64,000 bases of DNA from Halalkalibacter urbisdiaboli (GTDB taxonomy: Bacteria > Bacillota > Bacilli > Bacillales > Bacillaceae_D). The stretch spans positions 889,816 to 953,815 of the forward strand of contig NZ_MVJM01000002.1 of NCBI RefSeq assembly GCF_002156385.1. Reading direction: 5' to 3'. Every line of letters begins with the position of its first letter. Position 1 is the stretch's first letter. A program made the position numbers and the translations under genes. Of this stretch, positions 25,095 to 34,259 are shown one piece after another. The notes beneath the pieces are model-generated. The model was not told the origin of the DNA, ran no database searches, and saw only the letters and a list, made by a program, of their open reading frames with translations.

Positions 25095-25112
25095 ACTGAC
25101 TGACCAGTCGGT
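25095..25112 (-). promoter_or_regulatory. TetR-type operator of the swrC operon
   Basis: ACTGACTGACCAGTCGGT is an 18-bp inverted repeat with one mismatch, of the GACYG..CRGTC type bound by many TetR/AcrR regulators. It lies about 10 bp downstream of the expected transcription start, where a bound repressor would block elongation. Confidence 0.7.
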
Positions 25113-25125
25113 TCTTTATAGTCTC

Positions 25126-25154
25126 ATTGTAGGATGGTTTTGGGGTTGAGTCAA
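25126..25154 (-). promoter_or_regulatory. Sigma-A promoter of the swrC operon
   Basis: TTGACT (-35, 25154-25149) and TACAAT (-10, 25131-25126) separated by exactly 17 bp, directly upstream of the operator and the membrane-fusion gene. Confidence 0.8.
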
Positions 25155-25224
25155 TGTATTTTCTAGATCCTTTAAAGGTAGAAACGAAATCTTTAGAAAA
25201 GCTCTTATTTGATGCGTAAAAAAA

Positions 25225-25260
25225 AGCACCCTAGTAGATACTGTCTACGTTAGTGATGCT
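25225..25260 (-). terminator. Possible terminator upstream of the swrC operon
   Basis: AGCATCAC.../...GGGTGCT hairpin with inner TAGA/TCTA pairing, followed by T8 on the minus strand. No gene ends just before it; it may stop read-through from the DUF5667 gene. Confidence 0.5.
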
Positions 25261-25345
25261 CATCCTCCTTAAGTCATATTCAAAACAATTGACCGCATTA
25301 AAACTCCACTTCAAATTCTATAAGGAATTATTAACAATATAAAAA

Positions 25346-25370
25346 AAGAGTAGGAGCTAGTCCTACTCTT
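25346..25370 (-). terminator. Terminator of the DUF5667 gene
   Basis: AAGAGTAGGA / TCCTACTCTT perfect 10-bp arms, T7 on the minus strand, 9 bp after the stop. Confidence 0.9.
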
Positions 25371-25378
25371 AATTGCTA

Positions 25379-26818
25379 TTACTCGTCGTCTTCGTCTTCT
25401 TCTACTTCTTTATCTTTTTTCTTTTCTTTTTGTTTCTTGGCTTCTTCTTTTGCCTTTTCCTCTTGCTTCTTCACTTTTTCACGTTCTTCTTCAGCACGTT
25501 TTTGTGCTTCTTCACGTTTCTTTTCTTCTTGCTTCTTGGCTTCTTCACGTTTCTTTTCTTCTGCTTTTTTAGCTTGTTCTTCTTGCTTCTTTACAGCTTC
25601 ACGTTGTTTTTCTTCAGCCTTTTTACTTGCTTTTTCTTCTTTCTTTGCTTCTTTCTTAGCTTGCTCTTTGCTGCTTTCAGTAGCTTTTACAGTAGCTTTT
25701 TCTACGACTTCATCTACTTCTTCGTTGAGCTCATCAACGATTTCAGCTTGTTCTTCTGCTAACTCTTCGTCAATTTCAGCAAGCTCTTCGTTTAGTTCTT
25801 CTTCACCAATTTCACCTGATTCTAACTTTTCCTCTAGCTCAGCACGTTCCTCGTCAGCCTTTTGTTGTTTTTCTTCCAACTTAGCTAACTTTTTGTTGAT
25901 TTTCTTTTCTAATTTCTCTTGTGCTTTGACAATATTATTTTGAAGAGCTTCTTTCGCTCTCGGATTTTCTACTTTTTCTAATGCTGCTTGTAATGCTAGG
26001 ATATTAGCCGAAAATTTCGCTTCAAGCGCTTCACGAATTGAATCAACTGAATCCTGCTCTTCTTCAACACTATCAACAGGCACTACTTCTTCATCAACTT
26101 CCTCTACTACTTCTTCAGATTCAGAAGCTGATTCTTCACCTTCTTCTTCAGATGTCGGTTCTTCAGTTGTTTCGTCCTCTTCAGTCGATTGTGATTGCTC
26201 GTATTTCTCTAATGCTTGCTCTTGTTGGTCAATCGCATCTTGAAGAACTTTATGAGCCATCTCTTCTTCACCTTGAGTAAATAACGCTTCTGCTTCCTTA
26301 ATACGTTCTTCTGCAAAAGCAGCTAATAATTCAGCCTCTTTAATATCATCAAACGTTAAAGCAAGTTGTACATTTTCCATTAACGATTTCATAAAATAGA
26401 AGAAATCACCAGGTAAAAGGGAAGGTGCATCTTCCTCAGTATCTTCAGTTACTTCTTCTTCCGTTGATTCTTCTGCTTCCGGTTGTACATCCTCTTCTTC
26501 AGTCGACTCTTCCGTTTCTGGCTGTACATCCTCTTCTTCAGTTGTTTCTTCTGTTTCCGGCTCTTCAGTCACTACCTCATCTGTACCTTCAGTAGACTCC
26601 TCTTCAGGTGTTGTTTCTGTTGCTTCACCTTCTTGAGTTGTTGATTCCTCTGTAGAATCTGTTGTTTCTTCAGCAGTTTGCTCTTCTTGAACTACTTCTT
26701 CTGTGTCATGATTATCCGCAAAAGCCTGCGTAGTTAAAGATAACGTGAAAACTGTCGCAACAGCACCCGTCGTTAAAGCCTTACGAACCTTCTTAAATGA
26801 AACATCTTTCTTTGACAT
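25379..26818 (-). CDS. Secreted acidic DUF5667 protein (479 aa)
   Basis: Predicted extracellular protein of unknown function. A signal peptide ends near TTQAFADN (residue about 34). Residues 36-130 are Glu/Thr-rich low complexity with two near-identical [12 protein letters not shown]-type units. A DUF5667 domain spans about 133-205 ([32 protein letters not shown]). Then come a second acidic linker, a long Lys/Glu coiled coil (about 265-465) and a charged tail. No LPXTG or SLH anchor is visible. ATG at 26818 follows GGAGGG. A c-di-GMP-I riboswitch lies in its leader, suggesting a role in the sessile/motile switch (inference). The Lys/Glu block produces long spurious plus-strand frames. Confidence 0.8.
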   Translation of the reverse strand: MSKKDVSFKKVRKALTTGAVATVFTLSLTTQAFADNHDTEEVVQEEQTAEETTDSTEESTTQEGEATETTPEEESTEGTDEVVTEEPETEETTEEEDVQPETEESTEEEDVQPEAEESTEEEVTEDTEEDAPSLLPGDFFYFMKSLMENVQLALTFDDIKEAELLAAFAEERIKEAEALFTQGEEEMAHKVLQDAIDQQEQALEKYEQSQSTEEDETTEEPTSEEEGEESASESEEVVEEVDEEVVPVDSVEEEQDSVDSIREALEAKFSANILALQAALEKVENPRAKEALQNNIVKAQEKLEKKINKKLAKLEEKQQKADEERAELEEKLESGEIGEEELNEELAEIDEELAEEQAEIVDELNEEVDEVVEKATVKATESSKEQAKKEAKKEEKASKKAEEKQREAVKKQEEQAKKAEEKKREEAKKQEEKKREEAQKRAEEEREKVKKQEEKAKEEAKKQKEKKKDKEVEEDEDDE

Positions 26819-26900
26819 TAATAAATCCCTCCATAACAGTTTTCTGTAAGGAAAAATCTTGAGTTAACTCGATGAAATGTGAGTCTTTTCGCGATTTTTC

Positions 26901-26982
26901 ATTTGGTAGTCCAGCCACCGTAGAATCCACCATAGGTCTGTGACTTTGCGTCTCTACCTTTCGATAGATTTGCCTTTTTCAA
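26901..26982 (-). ncRNA. Cyclic-di-GMP-I (GEMM) riboswitch upstream of the DUF5667 gene
   Basis: On the minus strand: AAAAAGGCAAATC, a hairpin CTATC-GAAA-GGTAG with a GNRA tetraloop, the core GACGCAAAGTCACAGACCTA, a second hairpin, and GGCTGGACTACC closing the aptamer. This is a second class-I c-di-GMP aptamer within 8 kb. It ends about 80 nt before the start codon. No T-tailed terminator is visible in between; a short GAGTTAACTC palindrome near 26862 may belong to the expression platform. Confidence 0.85.
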
Positions 26983-27448
26983 ATGAGGGAACGATTCTTT
27001 CGTTATTCGTCCATCATTATCTAAATTAAGTATACACTTAAAAACCAAGAAAGACTATCATGCTTTTATTAGCATTTTTTAGAAACTAGTACTCTCTATC
27101 ACCAATGGCTTCCCGGCAGGATTACCTATAGTTAGCTTTACGAGTAATAAATTATTTTTAAGGGGGTTCAAAAGAATATTAAACTATTATTTTTTAATAT
27201 TACTTTCTATTTAATATTTTCACTGATGTAAAATTGAATACTTTTTCATTAATGTGACTGCTTCACTATTAAAAAAAATGGCTATTTCATGTCTCACTCG
27301 ATTATGACATATCTTCCTTCATCAACTCCCGTCGAAATCATACATAGTGAAAATTAACTTTTATGAAGTGCTCCTAATTATAAACTCCTAAAAATTTACA
27401 TAATCATTAAACTAAAAAACCATACTAAACATAAAGGAGGGAGAATTA
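26983..27448. other. AT-rich intergenic region, divergent
   Basis: Divergent region between the riboswitch leader (minus) and the CBO0543 gene (plus). A GTATACTTAAT stretch near 27030 could be the -10 of the riboswitch transcript. Nothing else recognised. Confidence 0.35.
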
Positions 27449-28009
27449 TTGGACAAACACTCCTCATGGGATACGATTGTAAAATTACGGCACGAGTTAA
27501 AGGCTGTACATATGGACTATTGGCTTGAGGAAAATTTATTTACCTTAGGTTGGTGGTTTTTAATCATTAGTACGATTACTTTACTGGGTATTTGGCTGCT
27601 CATGTTAGATAAAAAGAACATAATGGAGATCCTTACATATGGGTTAATGTTGGCACTAACAACATATGTACTTGATTGTATTGGTAGTTCATTCATGCTA
27701 TGGGAATATCCAAATAAAATACTGCCCGTTATGCCTCCCATAATAGAAATTCATACTGTTCATTTACCGATTAGTTATATGCTAATTTATCAATATTTCA
27801 CGAGGTGGAAACCCTTTATCATTGCCTTAACAATCGTCTCATTTGTTTTTGCGTTTATATTAGAACCAATTACCGAGTGGTTAAATATTTATGAAATGTA
27901 TAAATGGAAACACATCTATTCTTTTCCGTTCTATATTGGTTTAGGTCTTTTCTTTAAATGGTTGATCATCAAACTAAAGCAAATTAGCATAGAAAACGGT
28001 CATGTTTAA
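27449..28009 (+). CDS. CBO0543-family multi-pass membrane protein (186 aa)
   Basis: Integral membrane protein of unknown function with about five transmembrane segments (near 30-52, 60-80, 95-115, 122-145 and 155-175) after a soluble N-terminus. The pattern WWFLIISTITLLGIWLLM...DCIGSSFMLWEYP...EWLNIYEMYKWKHIYSFPFY fits the CBO0543 family found in many Bacillales. Translation starts at TTG behind AAAGGAGGG. Monocistronic, with its own terminator. Confidence 0.75.
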   Translation: MDKHSSWDTIVKLRHELKAVHMDYWLEENLFTLGWWFLIISTITLLGIWLLMLDKKNIMEILTYGLMLALTTYVLDCIGSSFMLWEYPNKILPVMPPIIEIHTVHLPISYMLIYQYFTRWKPFIIALTIVSFVFAFILEPITEWLNIYEMYKWKHIYSFPFYIGLGLFFKWLIIKLKQISIENGHV

Positions 28010-28034
28010 GTAGGCTCAATCGTAGAGCCTACTT
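28008..28034 (+). terminator. Terminator of the CBO0543-family gene
   Basis: AAGTAGGCTC / GAGCCTACTT arms followed by TTTTT on the plus strand. Bases 28035-28283 show nothing else recognisable. Confidence 0.9.
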
Positions 28035-28283
28035 TTTTATTATGTTGCAGATTCCAAGCGGTAAACATCCTCCTTTTGTTTCATGATAAAAAAGTTGTTT
28101 AAAAACGCCAATCATGCTATTCAACAAACGGAGCTATAAGAGTATGTTTCTTATGAAATACACTGGAGCTGTTGCAGATCCTGCTTGTGCTAACGGCGAA
28201 TAGAGTTAATTTTTTTGAAATATATACCATTTTCAAACTGAAATGTTTATAATTTATTTATGTAGTTAAGAGGAGGTTTTACA

Positions 28284-28586
28284 ATGAATATATTTCTTTT
28301 GGTAGTAGCAATAGTTACACTTTTAGCAGTTCTTAAAAGGATAACTGCAATAGAAAAAGTAAATGCTGGTTCAATTAAAAAAGAAATAAAGAAAAATACA
28401 TTTCTAATGTTATGGGGAATTATTTTTGTTTCTTGTATTGTTTTTATTCCTTATCAAGTGTGGGTATTAACAGGAAGTTCAAATGATTGGGATGGGATGT
28501 ATATTATAGGAGCAACAGTTATAGCGATTGTAATCATATGTTTAACTTTCTATTCTAAATTTAAGGTTAAAAAATCATTAGTTTAA
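28284..28586 (+). CDS. Small membrane protein of unknown function (100 aa)
   Basis: Three predicted membrane segments: residues 2-16 (short), about 40-60 (FLMLWGIIFVSCIVFIPY) and 73-92 (YIIGATVIAIVIICLTF). The loop between the first two is positively charged (KKEIKKN). Start ATG behind GAGGAGG with good spacing. It lies 23 bp upstream of the next plus-strand gene, so the two likely form a unit. I do not recognise a family. Confidence 0.6.
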   Translation: MNIFLLVVAIVTLLAVLKRITAIEKVNAGSIKKEIKKNTFLMLWGIIFVSCIVFIPYQVWVLTGSSNDWDGMYIIGATVIAIVIICLTFYSKFKVKKSLV

Positions 28587-28609
28587 TTCAACTAATAGGA
28601 TGGAGATAG

Positions 28610-29017
28610 ATGAAACTTAAAGTTACTTTAATAGCAGGTTTGTTCATCATTATAATAATCAGCAGTTTATTAGGACTTCGCTGGTATGATTTAAATAACT
28701 TATCAGAAACAAGCGAAATTGCAAGATCATTTCTTAACGATGAAGGTTTCTTTATTCTTTATCATAGTGGAGATTTTGGTCCATATGTACTGGCAGAAAA
28801 AGAACTTAATGAAAAACCTTATAGTAGTTATCTAAGAGTACAACATATCTCAAAGGAATACTTTCTTGAAAAAGAACTTCGTCATGAATTTTTCTACGTT
28901 AGTAACCAATTTTTTGGAGTAGGTATGACACATGTAACGGTTATTATGAATGGTGAGGATATTGTAGGAGCTTTTTCAATTAAAAATGGCATGACATATC
29001 CTTTACATGGAGAATAA
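28610..29017 (+). CDS. Membrane-anchored protein of unknown function (135 aa)
   Basis: One N-terminal membrane anchor (residues 5-23, VTLIAGLFIIIIISSLLGL), then an extracellular domain of about 110 residues with alternating strands (GFFILYHSGDFGPYVLAEKE, MTHVTVIMNGEDIVGAFSI). Start ATG at 28610 behind GGATGGAG. Probably co-transcribed with the 100-aa membrane protein. No family recognised; no terminator seen directly after it. Confidence 0.6.
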   Translation: MKLKVTLIAGLFIIIIISSLLGLRWYDLNNLSETSEIARSFLNDEGFFILYHSGDFGPYVLAEKELNEKPYSSYLRVQHISKEYFLEKELRHEFFYVSNQFFGVGMTHVTVIMNGEDIVGAFSIKNGMTYPLHGE

Positions 29018-29327
29018 AAAATTTTATTCGATTAACGTCTAATGGAATTTTTGATAGAACGTTCGAAGGTTACAAAGTCCAAATCTTGGTAAAACATTTA
29101 TGAATTAGCAAGCGATAATGAACCGTTGAACGAATAAGAACTTAAGTAGTTAGAAAGTGTAGAAGGATACATTTCAGGGGAGGGCGTAAAGCGGAAATGG
29201 AATCGAGCCAATACTCGTTTCTTATAAGCCTAAAACAATGAACCAACTATTATTTTCATATAGCTGCCCCTTTAATCTAGATCCTTAAATCATTTTGACG
29301 TCTCTGTATCAACGTTCCATTTTAAAA
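29018..29327. other. Intergenic region, nothing recognised
   Basis: Region between the plus-strand membrane gene pair and the yvoF operon end. No gene, repeat or hairpin stands out. Confidence 0.35.
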
Positions 29328-29373
29328 ACGAGGTATCCCAAAGGAAAATTTTCACCTTTTGAGATACCTCGTT
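29328..29373 (-). terminator. Terminator of the hprK-lgt-yvoD-ppaX-yvoF operon
   Basis: ACGAGGTATC / GATACCTCGT outer arms with CCTTT/AAAGG inner pairing and a T5 tail on the minus strand, 10 bp after yvoF. Confidence 0.85.
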
Positions 29374-29382
29374 CATTTCATC

Positions 29383-29865
29383 TTATTCTTTTATGATTTG
29401 CATTGGATTACCGCCAACGAAAGCTCCAGCAGGTACGTCGCGGTTGACGAGTGTTCCAGCTGAAATTATCGCCTTATCTCCAATGGTGACACCGGGAAGG
29501 ATCGTTGTATTTGCACCTATCATCACTTCATCCCCGATGACGACATCACCTAAGCGATATTCTGTGATTAAATATTCATGAGCAAGAATCGTCGTGTTGT
29601 AGCCGATAATCGTGTTACGCCCGATCGAGATCCGTTCAGGAAACATGATATCGAGCATGACCATTAAGGCAACGGCAGTCTCGTCGCCCACCTTCATCCG
29701 CAAAAAGGTGCGATACAACCAATTTTTCACGTGGAGAAAAGGGGTGTAGCGAGAAATTTGAATAATGATAAAATTTTTGACAACCTTCCAAAACGGAACC
29801 GTACGATAAATATGCCAGAGTGAATTTGCTGACTTCACCGGGTAACGCTCCGTTTTTCGACTCAA
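29383..29865 (-). CDS. yvoF: YvoF, hexapeptide-repeat acyltransferase (160 aa)
   Basis: Left-handed beta-helix O-acetyltransferase. Hexapeptide turns are visible from about residue 75 ([44 protein letters not shown]) and the C-terminus [18 protein letters not shown] is the family end. Acceptor substrate is unknown. TTG start overlaps the ppaX stop by 4 nt (TTGA) behind AGGGGTG. It is the last gene of the conserved Bacillus hprK operon. Confidence 0.85.
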   Translation of the reverse strand: MSRKTERYPVKSANSLWHIYRTVPFWKVVKNFIIIQISRYTPFLHVKNWLYRTFLRMKVGDETAVALMVMLDIMFPERISIGRNTIIGYNTTILAHEYLITEYRLGDVVIGDEVMIGANTTILPGVTIGDKAIISAGTLVNRDVPAGAFVGGNPMQIIKE

Positions 29866-30509
29866 CGTGTTGTCACCCCTACAATCTCTAGCAAGTCACT
29901 CATCGAGTCTAAAATATAGTCTGGGTTATAGGATTGAATCACGTCGCGTCCTTTGATCGACCATCCCACTACCGCAGTAGGCAGACCTGTATTTTTCCCA
30001 GCTAAAATATCATGTGGTGTATCGCCAACCATCATCGCCGTTTCCTTCGAAGAGCCTAAAGCCTGTAACGCTTTTTCTAGCGGCTCAGGATCTGGTTTAA
30101 CCTTCTCCACATCGTCAAAGCCGACAATAACATCAAAGAATTGAGCTAAATTTGTAAGCTCTAAGCCCATTATGGCTGTCTTGCGAATTTTTGTTGTGAC
30201 GATCGCCAGCTTGAAGCCTTGCTTGTGAAGGGCTTCAATGGTTTCGTACACACCTTCATATTCCTTTACAAGCAGGTCATGATTCGCATGATTATGCTTA
30301 CGATACGTTTGGATCATTTCCTCGACACGGTTTTCATCGAGTGATTGAAATGTATCTGTTAACGGAGGCCCAATAAAATCAATGACCTTTTCTCGTGTGA
30401 ATTCTCCAGGATAATATTCCTCTAGCGTATGGAGAAATGAGGAAATAATAAGTTCATTTGTGTTAATAAGCGTTCCGTCCAAATCAAATAATATCGTGTC
30501 AATGCTCAT
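29862..30509 (-). CDS. ppaX: Pyrophosphatase PpaX (215 aa)
   Basis: HAD-superfamily phosphatase that hydrolyses pyrophosphate released when HPrK/P dephosphorylates P-Ser-HPr. Motif I is FDLDGTL (Asp9 and Asp11), motif III is KVKPDPEPL, motif IV is [10 protein letters not shown]. Start ATG behind AAAGGAA; the gene overlaps yvoD by 11 bp and yvoF by 4 bp. Its operon link to hprK is the same as in B. subtilis. Confidence 0.92.
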   Translation of the reverse strand: MSIDTILFDLDGTLINTNELIISSFLHTLEEYYPGEFTREKVIDFIGPPLTDTFQSLDENRVEEMIQTYRKHNHANHDLLVKEYEGVYETIEALHKQGFKLAIVTTKIRKTAIMGLELTNLAQFFDVIVGFDDVEKVKPDPEPLEKALQALGSSKETAMMVGDTPHDILAGKNTGLPTAVVGWSIKGRDVIQSYNPDYILDSMSDLLEIVGVTTR

Positions 30510-31449
30510 AGGTTGATTCCTTTCTCTTTAACAAGTTATTTCTTTCCATCTGCTTCCATACCGCGGCAATTACCATCGTTAATAAAATCGCCGTTGTCAA
30601 GCGGATAAGCAGCAAGGGCCAGACAGGAATACCGAGCGGAATAAAAATCAGCGTATCCTCAACAACAGCATGACAAGCGACGAGAAAAATAAACACTAAA
30701 TACAAGTCCTTCTTTTTAACTCCATCTTCCTTCGCTGCTTGAATCATCACCCCTGCCCCAAAGGCAAGGCCAATTGTAAGCCCCGATGCCAATGTGGTGG
30801 ACGTATTTTTATCGATTCCAAGCAAGCGCGTAAATGGTGCCATCCAATTTGATAACCGATTTAAACCATTTTTCTCTTTCATCCACTGCACAATAACCAT
30901 TAGTGGAATGACGATCGCCGCCATTTGTAAAATTCCAAATGCTGCCGTCTCAAAGCCTTTACCGACTATCGCCAACCAGCCACTTACTGGCTCCTGCCCT
31001 GTTGCGACAAGCCCATATTCTGCTCGCTCCTGTCCTCCACTCCAAAGCAAATGAATAGCGAGAGCTGAGCTGAGTGCAAGCCCAAATCGCACGATCAAAA
31101 CAATTGACATGCGAATGCCGAGCTTTGCGGCCACAGCGGATTCAACGAAAACATTATGTGAAAAGCTCAGCATAACCGCTAAAATAAACACTTCTTTTAC
31201 TGTTAAATCTAGTGTTAGAATAGCTCCAATCCCAGCATATAAATTCAGTACATTCCCGAGCACGAGTGGAATCGCAGCTTCACCTGGGAGACCAATTGCT
31301 CCCATAAACGGGGCAAGCCCGTTCGCGAGCATTCCGAGCAAGGGTGTATAGCCAAGGATCGTAATAATTAATGTAATTGGAAAAATAATTTTACCTAAAG
31401 TCCACGTTGTTTGTACTCCTACGCGTAGGCCTCTCTTCATAATTCCCAT
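30499..31449 (-). CDS. yvoD: YvoD, nucleoside-recognition (Gate) domain membrane protein (316 aa)
   Basis: Polytopic membrane protein with two nucleoside-recognition/Gate domains of unknown substrate. The first half holds [20 protein letters not shown] and [17 protein letters not shown]; the second half [20 protein letters not shown] and [12 protein letters not shown], the repeated Gate pattern. Start ATG behind GGGAG with 7-nt spacing. It lies between lgt and ppaX as in B. subtilis. Confidence 0.85.
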   Translation of the reverse strand: MGIMKRGLRVGVQTTWTLGKIIFPITLIITILGYTPLLGMLANGLAPFMGAIGLPGEAAIPLVLGNVLNLYAGIGAILTLDLTVKEVFILAVMLSFSHNVFVESAVAAKLGIRMSIVLIVRFGLALSSALAIHLLWSGGQERAEYGLVATGQEPVSGWLAIVGKGFETAAFGILQMAAIVIPLMVIVQWMKEKNGLNRLSNWMAPFTRLLGIDKNTSTTLASGLTIGLAFGAGVMIQAAKEDGVKKKDLYLVFIFLVACHAVVEDTLIFIPLGIPVWPLLLIRLTTAILLTMVIAAVWKQMERNNLLKRKESTYEH

Positions 31450-31488
31450 CCAACCGCTCCCTTCTCTTTTTTGTTTATAGGGTGCGAT

Positions 31489-32358
31489 TTATTTCTTCTT
31501 TTTCTTTGGTCCTTTTTTTACCGATTTCTTTTCTTCTACTTGCTTTCTATCGAAGTAGCGTGGCGTATCTGGCTGTTTGCGACGATACACCCACAAAATG
31601 ATCGCACCGATAATTAGCACAACTGAGATTACTTGAGCTGTTTTTAATACGCCACCGATTAATAAATAGTCGGTGCGAATGCTTTCCATGTAGAAGCGGC
31701 CAATTGAGTACCAAATGACATATGTAAAGAAAATTTCCCCTTGTTTTAGGTTGACTCTTCTTAAATAAAGAAGCAAGGCTACCCCTACTAGATTCCAAAG
31801 CGATTCATAGAGAAACGTCGGGTGACGGAATGCGCCATCAATGTACATTTGGTTCATAATAAAGTCTGGCAGTAACGCGTAAAGTGTTTTCAAAGCTTCA
31901 TCAGATACGACACCACCATATACTTCTTGGTTCATGAAATTTCCCCAACGACCAATCGCTTGACCGAGTAAAATACTTGGAGCGGCAACATCGACAAGCT
32001 GCCAAAAAGAAAGCTCATGCTTCTTCGCAAAAATATAAGCGGTGATGACGGAACCAATTAACGCGCCATGAATCGCGATTCCACCTTCCCAAATATAAAA
32101 TACTCGAATCGGGTCATCCGCAAACTGATCCCAGCGAAAAATGACGTAATAGATTCTTGCGGAAATGATCGCAATCGGAATCGCATATAAAAGCAGATCC
32201 GAAAACGTCTCCTTCGGCATTCCCCTTTTGACAGACTCTCTTGTTGCAATAATATACCCTAGAAAAACACCAAATCCAATAATAACGCCATACCAATGAA
32301 TGGTAAGTGGACCTAGTTCTAAAAAGACTCGATTTAATGGTTCTATGTTTTCCTCCAC
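31489..32358 (-). CDS. lgt: Phosphatidylglycerol-prolipoprotein diacylglyceryl transferase
   Basis: Membrane enzyme that adds diacylglycerol to the lipobox cysteine of prolipoproteins, the first step of lipoprotein maturation. Seven membrane segments; the Lgt signature [14 protein letters not shown] lies at about 137-150 and IAIHGALIG at about 93-101 contains the essential histidine. A Lys-rich tail ([13 protein letters not shown]) extends the C-terminus. GTG start behind GAGGGG. Substrates in this window include the SwrC adaptor, CccB and the DUF6612 lipoprotein. Confidence 0.95.
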   Translation of the reverse strand: MEENIEPLNRVFLELGPLTIHWYGVIIGFGVFLGYIIATRESVKRGMPKETFSDLLLYAIPIAIISARIYYVIFRWDQFADDPIRVFYIWEGGIAIHGALIGSVITAYIFAKKHELSFWQLVDVAAPSILLGQAIGRWGNFMNQEVYGGVVSDEALKTLYALLPDFIMNQMYIDGAFRHPTFLYESLWNLVGVALLLYLRRVNLKQGEIFFTYVIWYSIGRFYMESIRTDYLLIGGVLKTAQVISVVLIIGAIILWVYRRKQPDTPRYFDRKQVEEKKSVKKGPKKKKK

Positions 32359-32420
32359 TACGCTTCCCCTCTTTCGTATATTTGTTTAGAAGATGATGGA
32401 ATATGCTTGTTTTGTTCCTA

Positions 32421-33359
32421 TTAATGAAACTCGTCCGTATCAGCTTCCCCAATTACCTCTGTTAACCGCTCAGAAAACTCCTGTGCAGCATTATAGCCAA
32501 GTCGTTTCAAACGGAAATTCATCGCTGCCACTTCAATAATAACAGCAAGGTTTCGTCCAGGTCGAACAGGAACGGTTAGCTTCGTAATTTCAGCATCAAT
32601 GATTTTCATCTTTTCTTCTTCTAGTCCTAGACGATCATATGCCTTCTTCTGGTCCCATAATTCCAAATGAATACAAAGCGCAATTCGCTTAAACGGTCGA
32701 ACCGCCCCAGCACCAAATAACGTCATCACATTAATAATCCCTAACCCACGAATTTCAAGTAAATGCTGAATTAAATCAGGGGAACGACCAATTAATGTAT
32801 CTTCATTTTCCTGACGAATCTCAACTGAATCATCGGCCACTAGACGATGTCCACGACGGACGAGGTCGAGGGCTGTCTCACTTTTACCGACTCCACTGTT
32901 TCCAGTAATTAATACACCAATCCCATATATATCGACGAGCACACCGTGAATGGCCGTCACAGGCGCGAGCTCACTTTCCAAATAGTTCGTCAAGCGACTA
33001 CTTAAACGAGTCGTCGTCAATGTCGAACCCATCAACGGTACACCATGCGCTTCAGCAGCATCCTTTAATTCCTTAGGTGCATCTAATCCACGGGAGAGAA
33101 TAATGCCAGGGGTATCATATGTACAGAGTTTAAGCATCCGTTCCTCTTTTTCATGGTCACTTAGCTGCTCAAAGAATGATAGTTCTGTCCGTCCAATTAA
33201 TTGAAGACGCTTCGCTGGATAATACGTAAAAAATCCAGCCATTTCAATCCCTGGTCTTGAGATGTCACTCGTTGTGATCGGACGATAAATACCCTCTTCG
33301 CCGGCTATTAATTCAAATTGAAACTTTTCCAATAAATCATTCGCTGTAACCTTTGCCAT
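32421..33359 (-). CDS. hprK: HPr kinase/phosphorylase
   Basis: Bifunctional enzyme that phosphorylates HPr on Ser46 with ATP and reverses it by phosphorolysis, the sensor of carbon catabolite repression. N-terminal domain residues 1-130; catalytic P-loop GNSGVGKSE at about 150-158; the signature [20 protein letters not shown] follows, then the [20 protein letters not shown]-terminal block. Start placed at the ATG at 33359 (MAKVTAND, as in B. subtilis) with GGTGGG at proper spacing; the ATG at 33365 is too close to it. First gene of the five-gene operon. Confidence 0.95.
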   Translation of the reverse strand: MAKVTANDLLEKFQFELIAGEEGIYRPITTSDISRPGIEMAGFFTYYPAKRLQLIGRTELSFFEQLSDHEKEERMLKLCTYDTPGIILSRGLDAPKELKDAAEAHGVPLMGSTLTTTRLSSRLTNYLESELAPVTAIHGVLVDIYGIGVLITGNSGVGKSETALDLVRRGHRLVADDSVEIRQENEDTLIGRSPDLIQHLLEIRGLGIINVMTLFGAGAVRPFKRIALCIHLELWDQKKAYDRLGLEEEKMKIIDAEITKLTVPVRPGRNLAVIIEVAAMNFRLKRLGYNAAQEFSERLTEVIGEADTDEFH

Positions 33360-33650
33360 GTTCATCCCACCTTATCTCGAAAAACAAAACTTCAAATAGA
33401 CATAATCCCTTAATTATACTCTAAGTTTTCAAGGCCATTCACCTTTGAAGCGCTGTCTCTTTCTATTTTTATCGCTCCCGATTACTCGTTCACTACGCTC
33501 TTTATTTTAGCATGTTTTTGTATAGAACATTTCATACTCGTGTAAAATCTTTTTTATTCTTTTGTGGCCGGCGCATTCTTCGGTTACGCCTCATTTTTTG
33601 AGCCAAGCAGGCTTGGCTGCCGGCGCGCTCTTCGGTTACGCCTATTAAAT
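33360..33650. other. hprK upstream region with GC-rich repeat pair
   Basis: Contains the hprK operon promoter region (not resolved) and, at 33567-33591 and 33619-33643, two copies of a GC-rich 25-mer, GCCGGCGCNYTCTTCGGTTACGCCT-like, 52 bp apart. Confidence 0.5.
33567..33643. repeat. GC-rich direct repeat pair A
   Basis: GCCGGCGCAT/GC-TCTTCGGTTACGCCT occurs at 33567-33591 and 33619-33643 with two differences. A related pair with 53-bp period is at 55482-55566. Confidence 0.7.
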
Positions 33651-33678
33651 TAAGCTCCTTTCGGTTGAAAAGAGCTTA
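33651..33678 (-). terminator. Hairpin at the end of yvlD
   Basis: TAAGCTCTTTTCAACCGAAAGGAGCTTA on the minus strand; the stem overlaps the yvlD stop. The T tract is weak (TTTAAT). Confidence 0.6.
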
Positions 33679-34023
33679 GCGTTTCTTCTTTATTGGCTTG
33701 ATGATCAAAGTTTGGACGATGGTAATAAGGATGGCTGCTAGTAATGCCATTCCAAAGCCACTAATGTTAAATGCTGAGCCCATTAAGCTCGCTGTTAACA
33801 TAAGGGTGATAGCACTTATTACAAATAAGAAGAGTCCTAAGGTTACGACTGTAATCGGTAAGGTTAACACGACGAGGATGGGTCTTACAATTGCATTAAC
33901 AATCGATAGCAGCAAGCTTGCGATGAGAGCTGCCCCAAACCCGGACAGATAAAAGCCTGTAAACATCGAAGCTAATAGTAATAAAAATCCGGCATTCAAA
34001 AGCCAGCCAATTATCCATCTCAT
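33676..34023 (-). CDS. yvlD: YvlD, phage-holin-4 family membrane protein (115 aa)
   Basis: Small integral membrane protein (PF04020 type) with four hydrophobic segments covering most of the chain (WLLNAGFLLLLASMF, ALIASLLLSIVNAIV, LGLFLFVISAITLML, LLAAILITIVQTLI). In B. subtilis it belongs to the yvlABCD group induced by cell-envelope stress. Overlaps yvlC by 4 nt. Confidence 0.85.
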   Translation of the reverse strand: MRWIIGWLLNAGFLLLLASMFTGFYLSGFGAALIASLLLSIVNAIVRPILVVLTLPITVVTLGLFLFVISAITLMLTASLMGSAFNISGFGMALLAAILITIVQTLIIKPIKKKR

Positions 34024-34220
34024 TCCATCACATCCTCTTCATTTGGAATTATAAAGATCGCAATGATATACCCAATCAGCATTGGGAACCCTAACGAAAA
34101 CAAAAATAAAAGAATCATAATAATTCGAACGACAGTAGGGTCTAAATTAAAATATTTCGCAAGTCCTCCACAAATACCTGCAACTTTCCGATCGTATTGA
34201 GTACGATAAAGTCGCTTCAT
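34020..34220 (-). CDS. yvlC: YvlC, PspC-domain membrane protein (66 aa)
   Basis: PspC-domain protein: RTQYDRKVAGICGGLAKYFN followed by one membrane segment (IIMILLFLFSLGFPMLIGYI). PspC proteins take part in phage-shock/envelope-stress signalling. Overlaps yvlD by 4 nt and follows yvlB by 39 bp, forming one unit. Confidence 0.88.
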   Translation of the reverse strand: MKRLYRTQYDRKVAGICGGLAKYFNLDPTVVRIIMILLFLFSLGFPMLIGYIIAIFIIPNEEDVME

Positions 34221-34259
34221 CTCTTTTCACCCCTCTCCTCTTTCTTTTTCGTGACGTTT

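Noticed and set aside
25373-25943. Plus-strand Phe/Leu/Ser-rich frames opposite the DUF5667 gene
   Set aside because: Antisense of the Lys/Glu coiled-coil codons; composition is explained entirely by the real gene.
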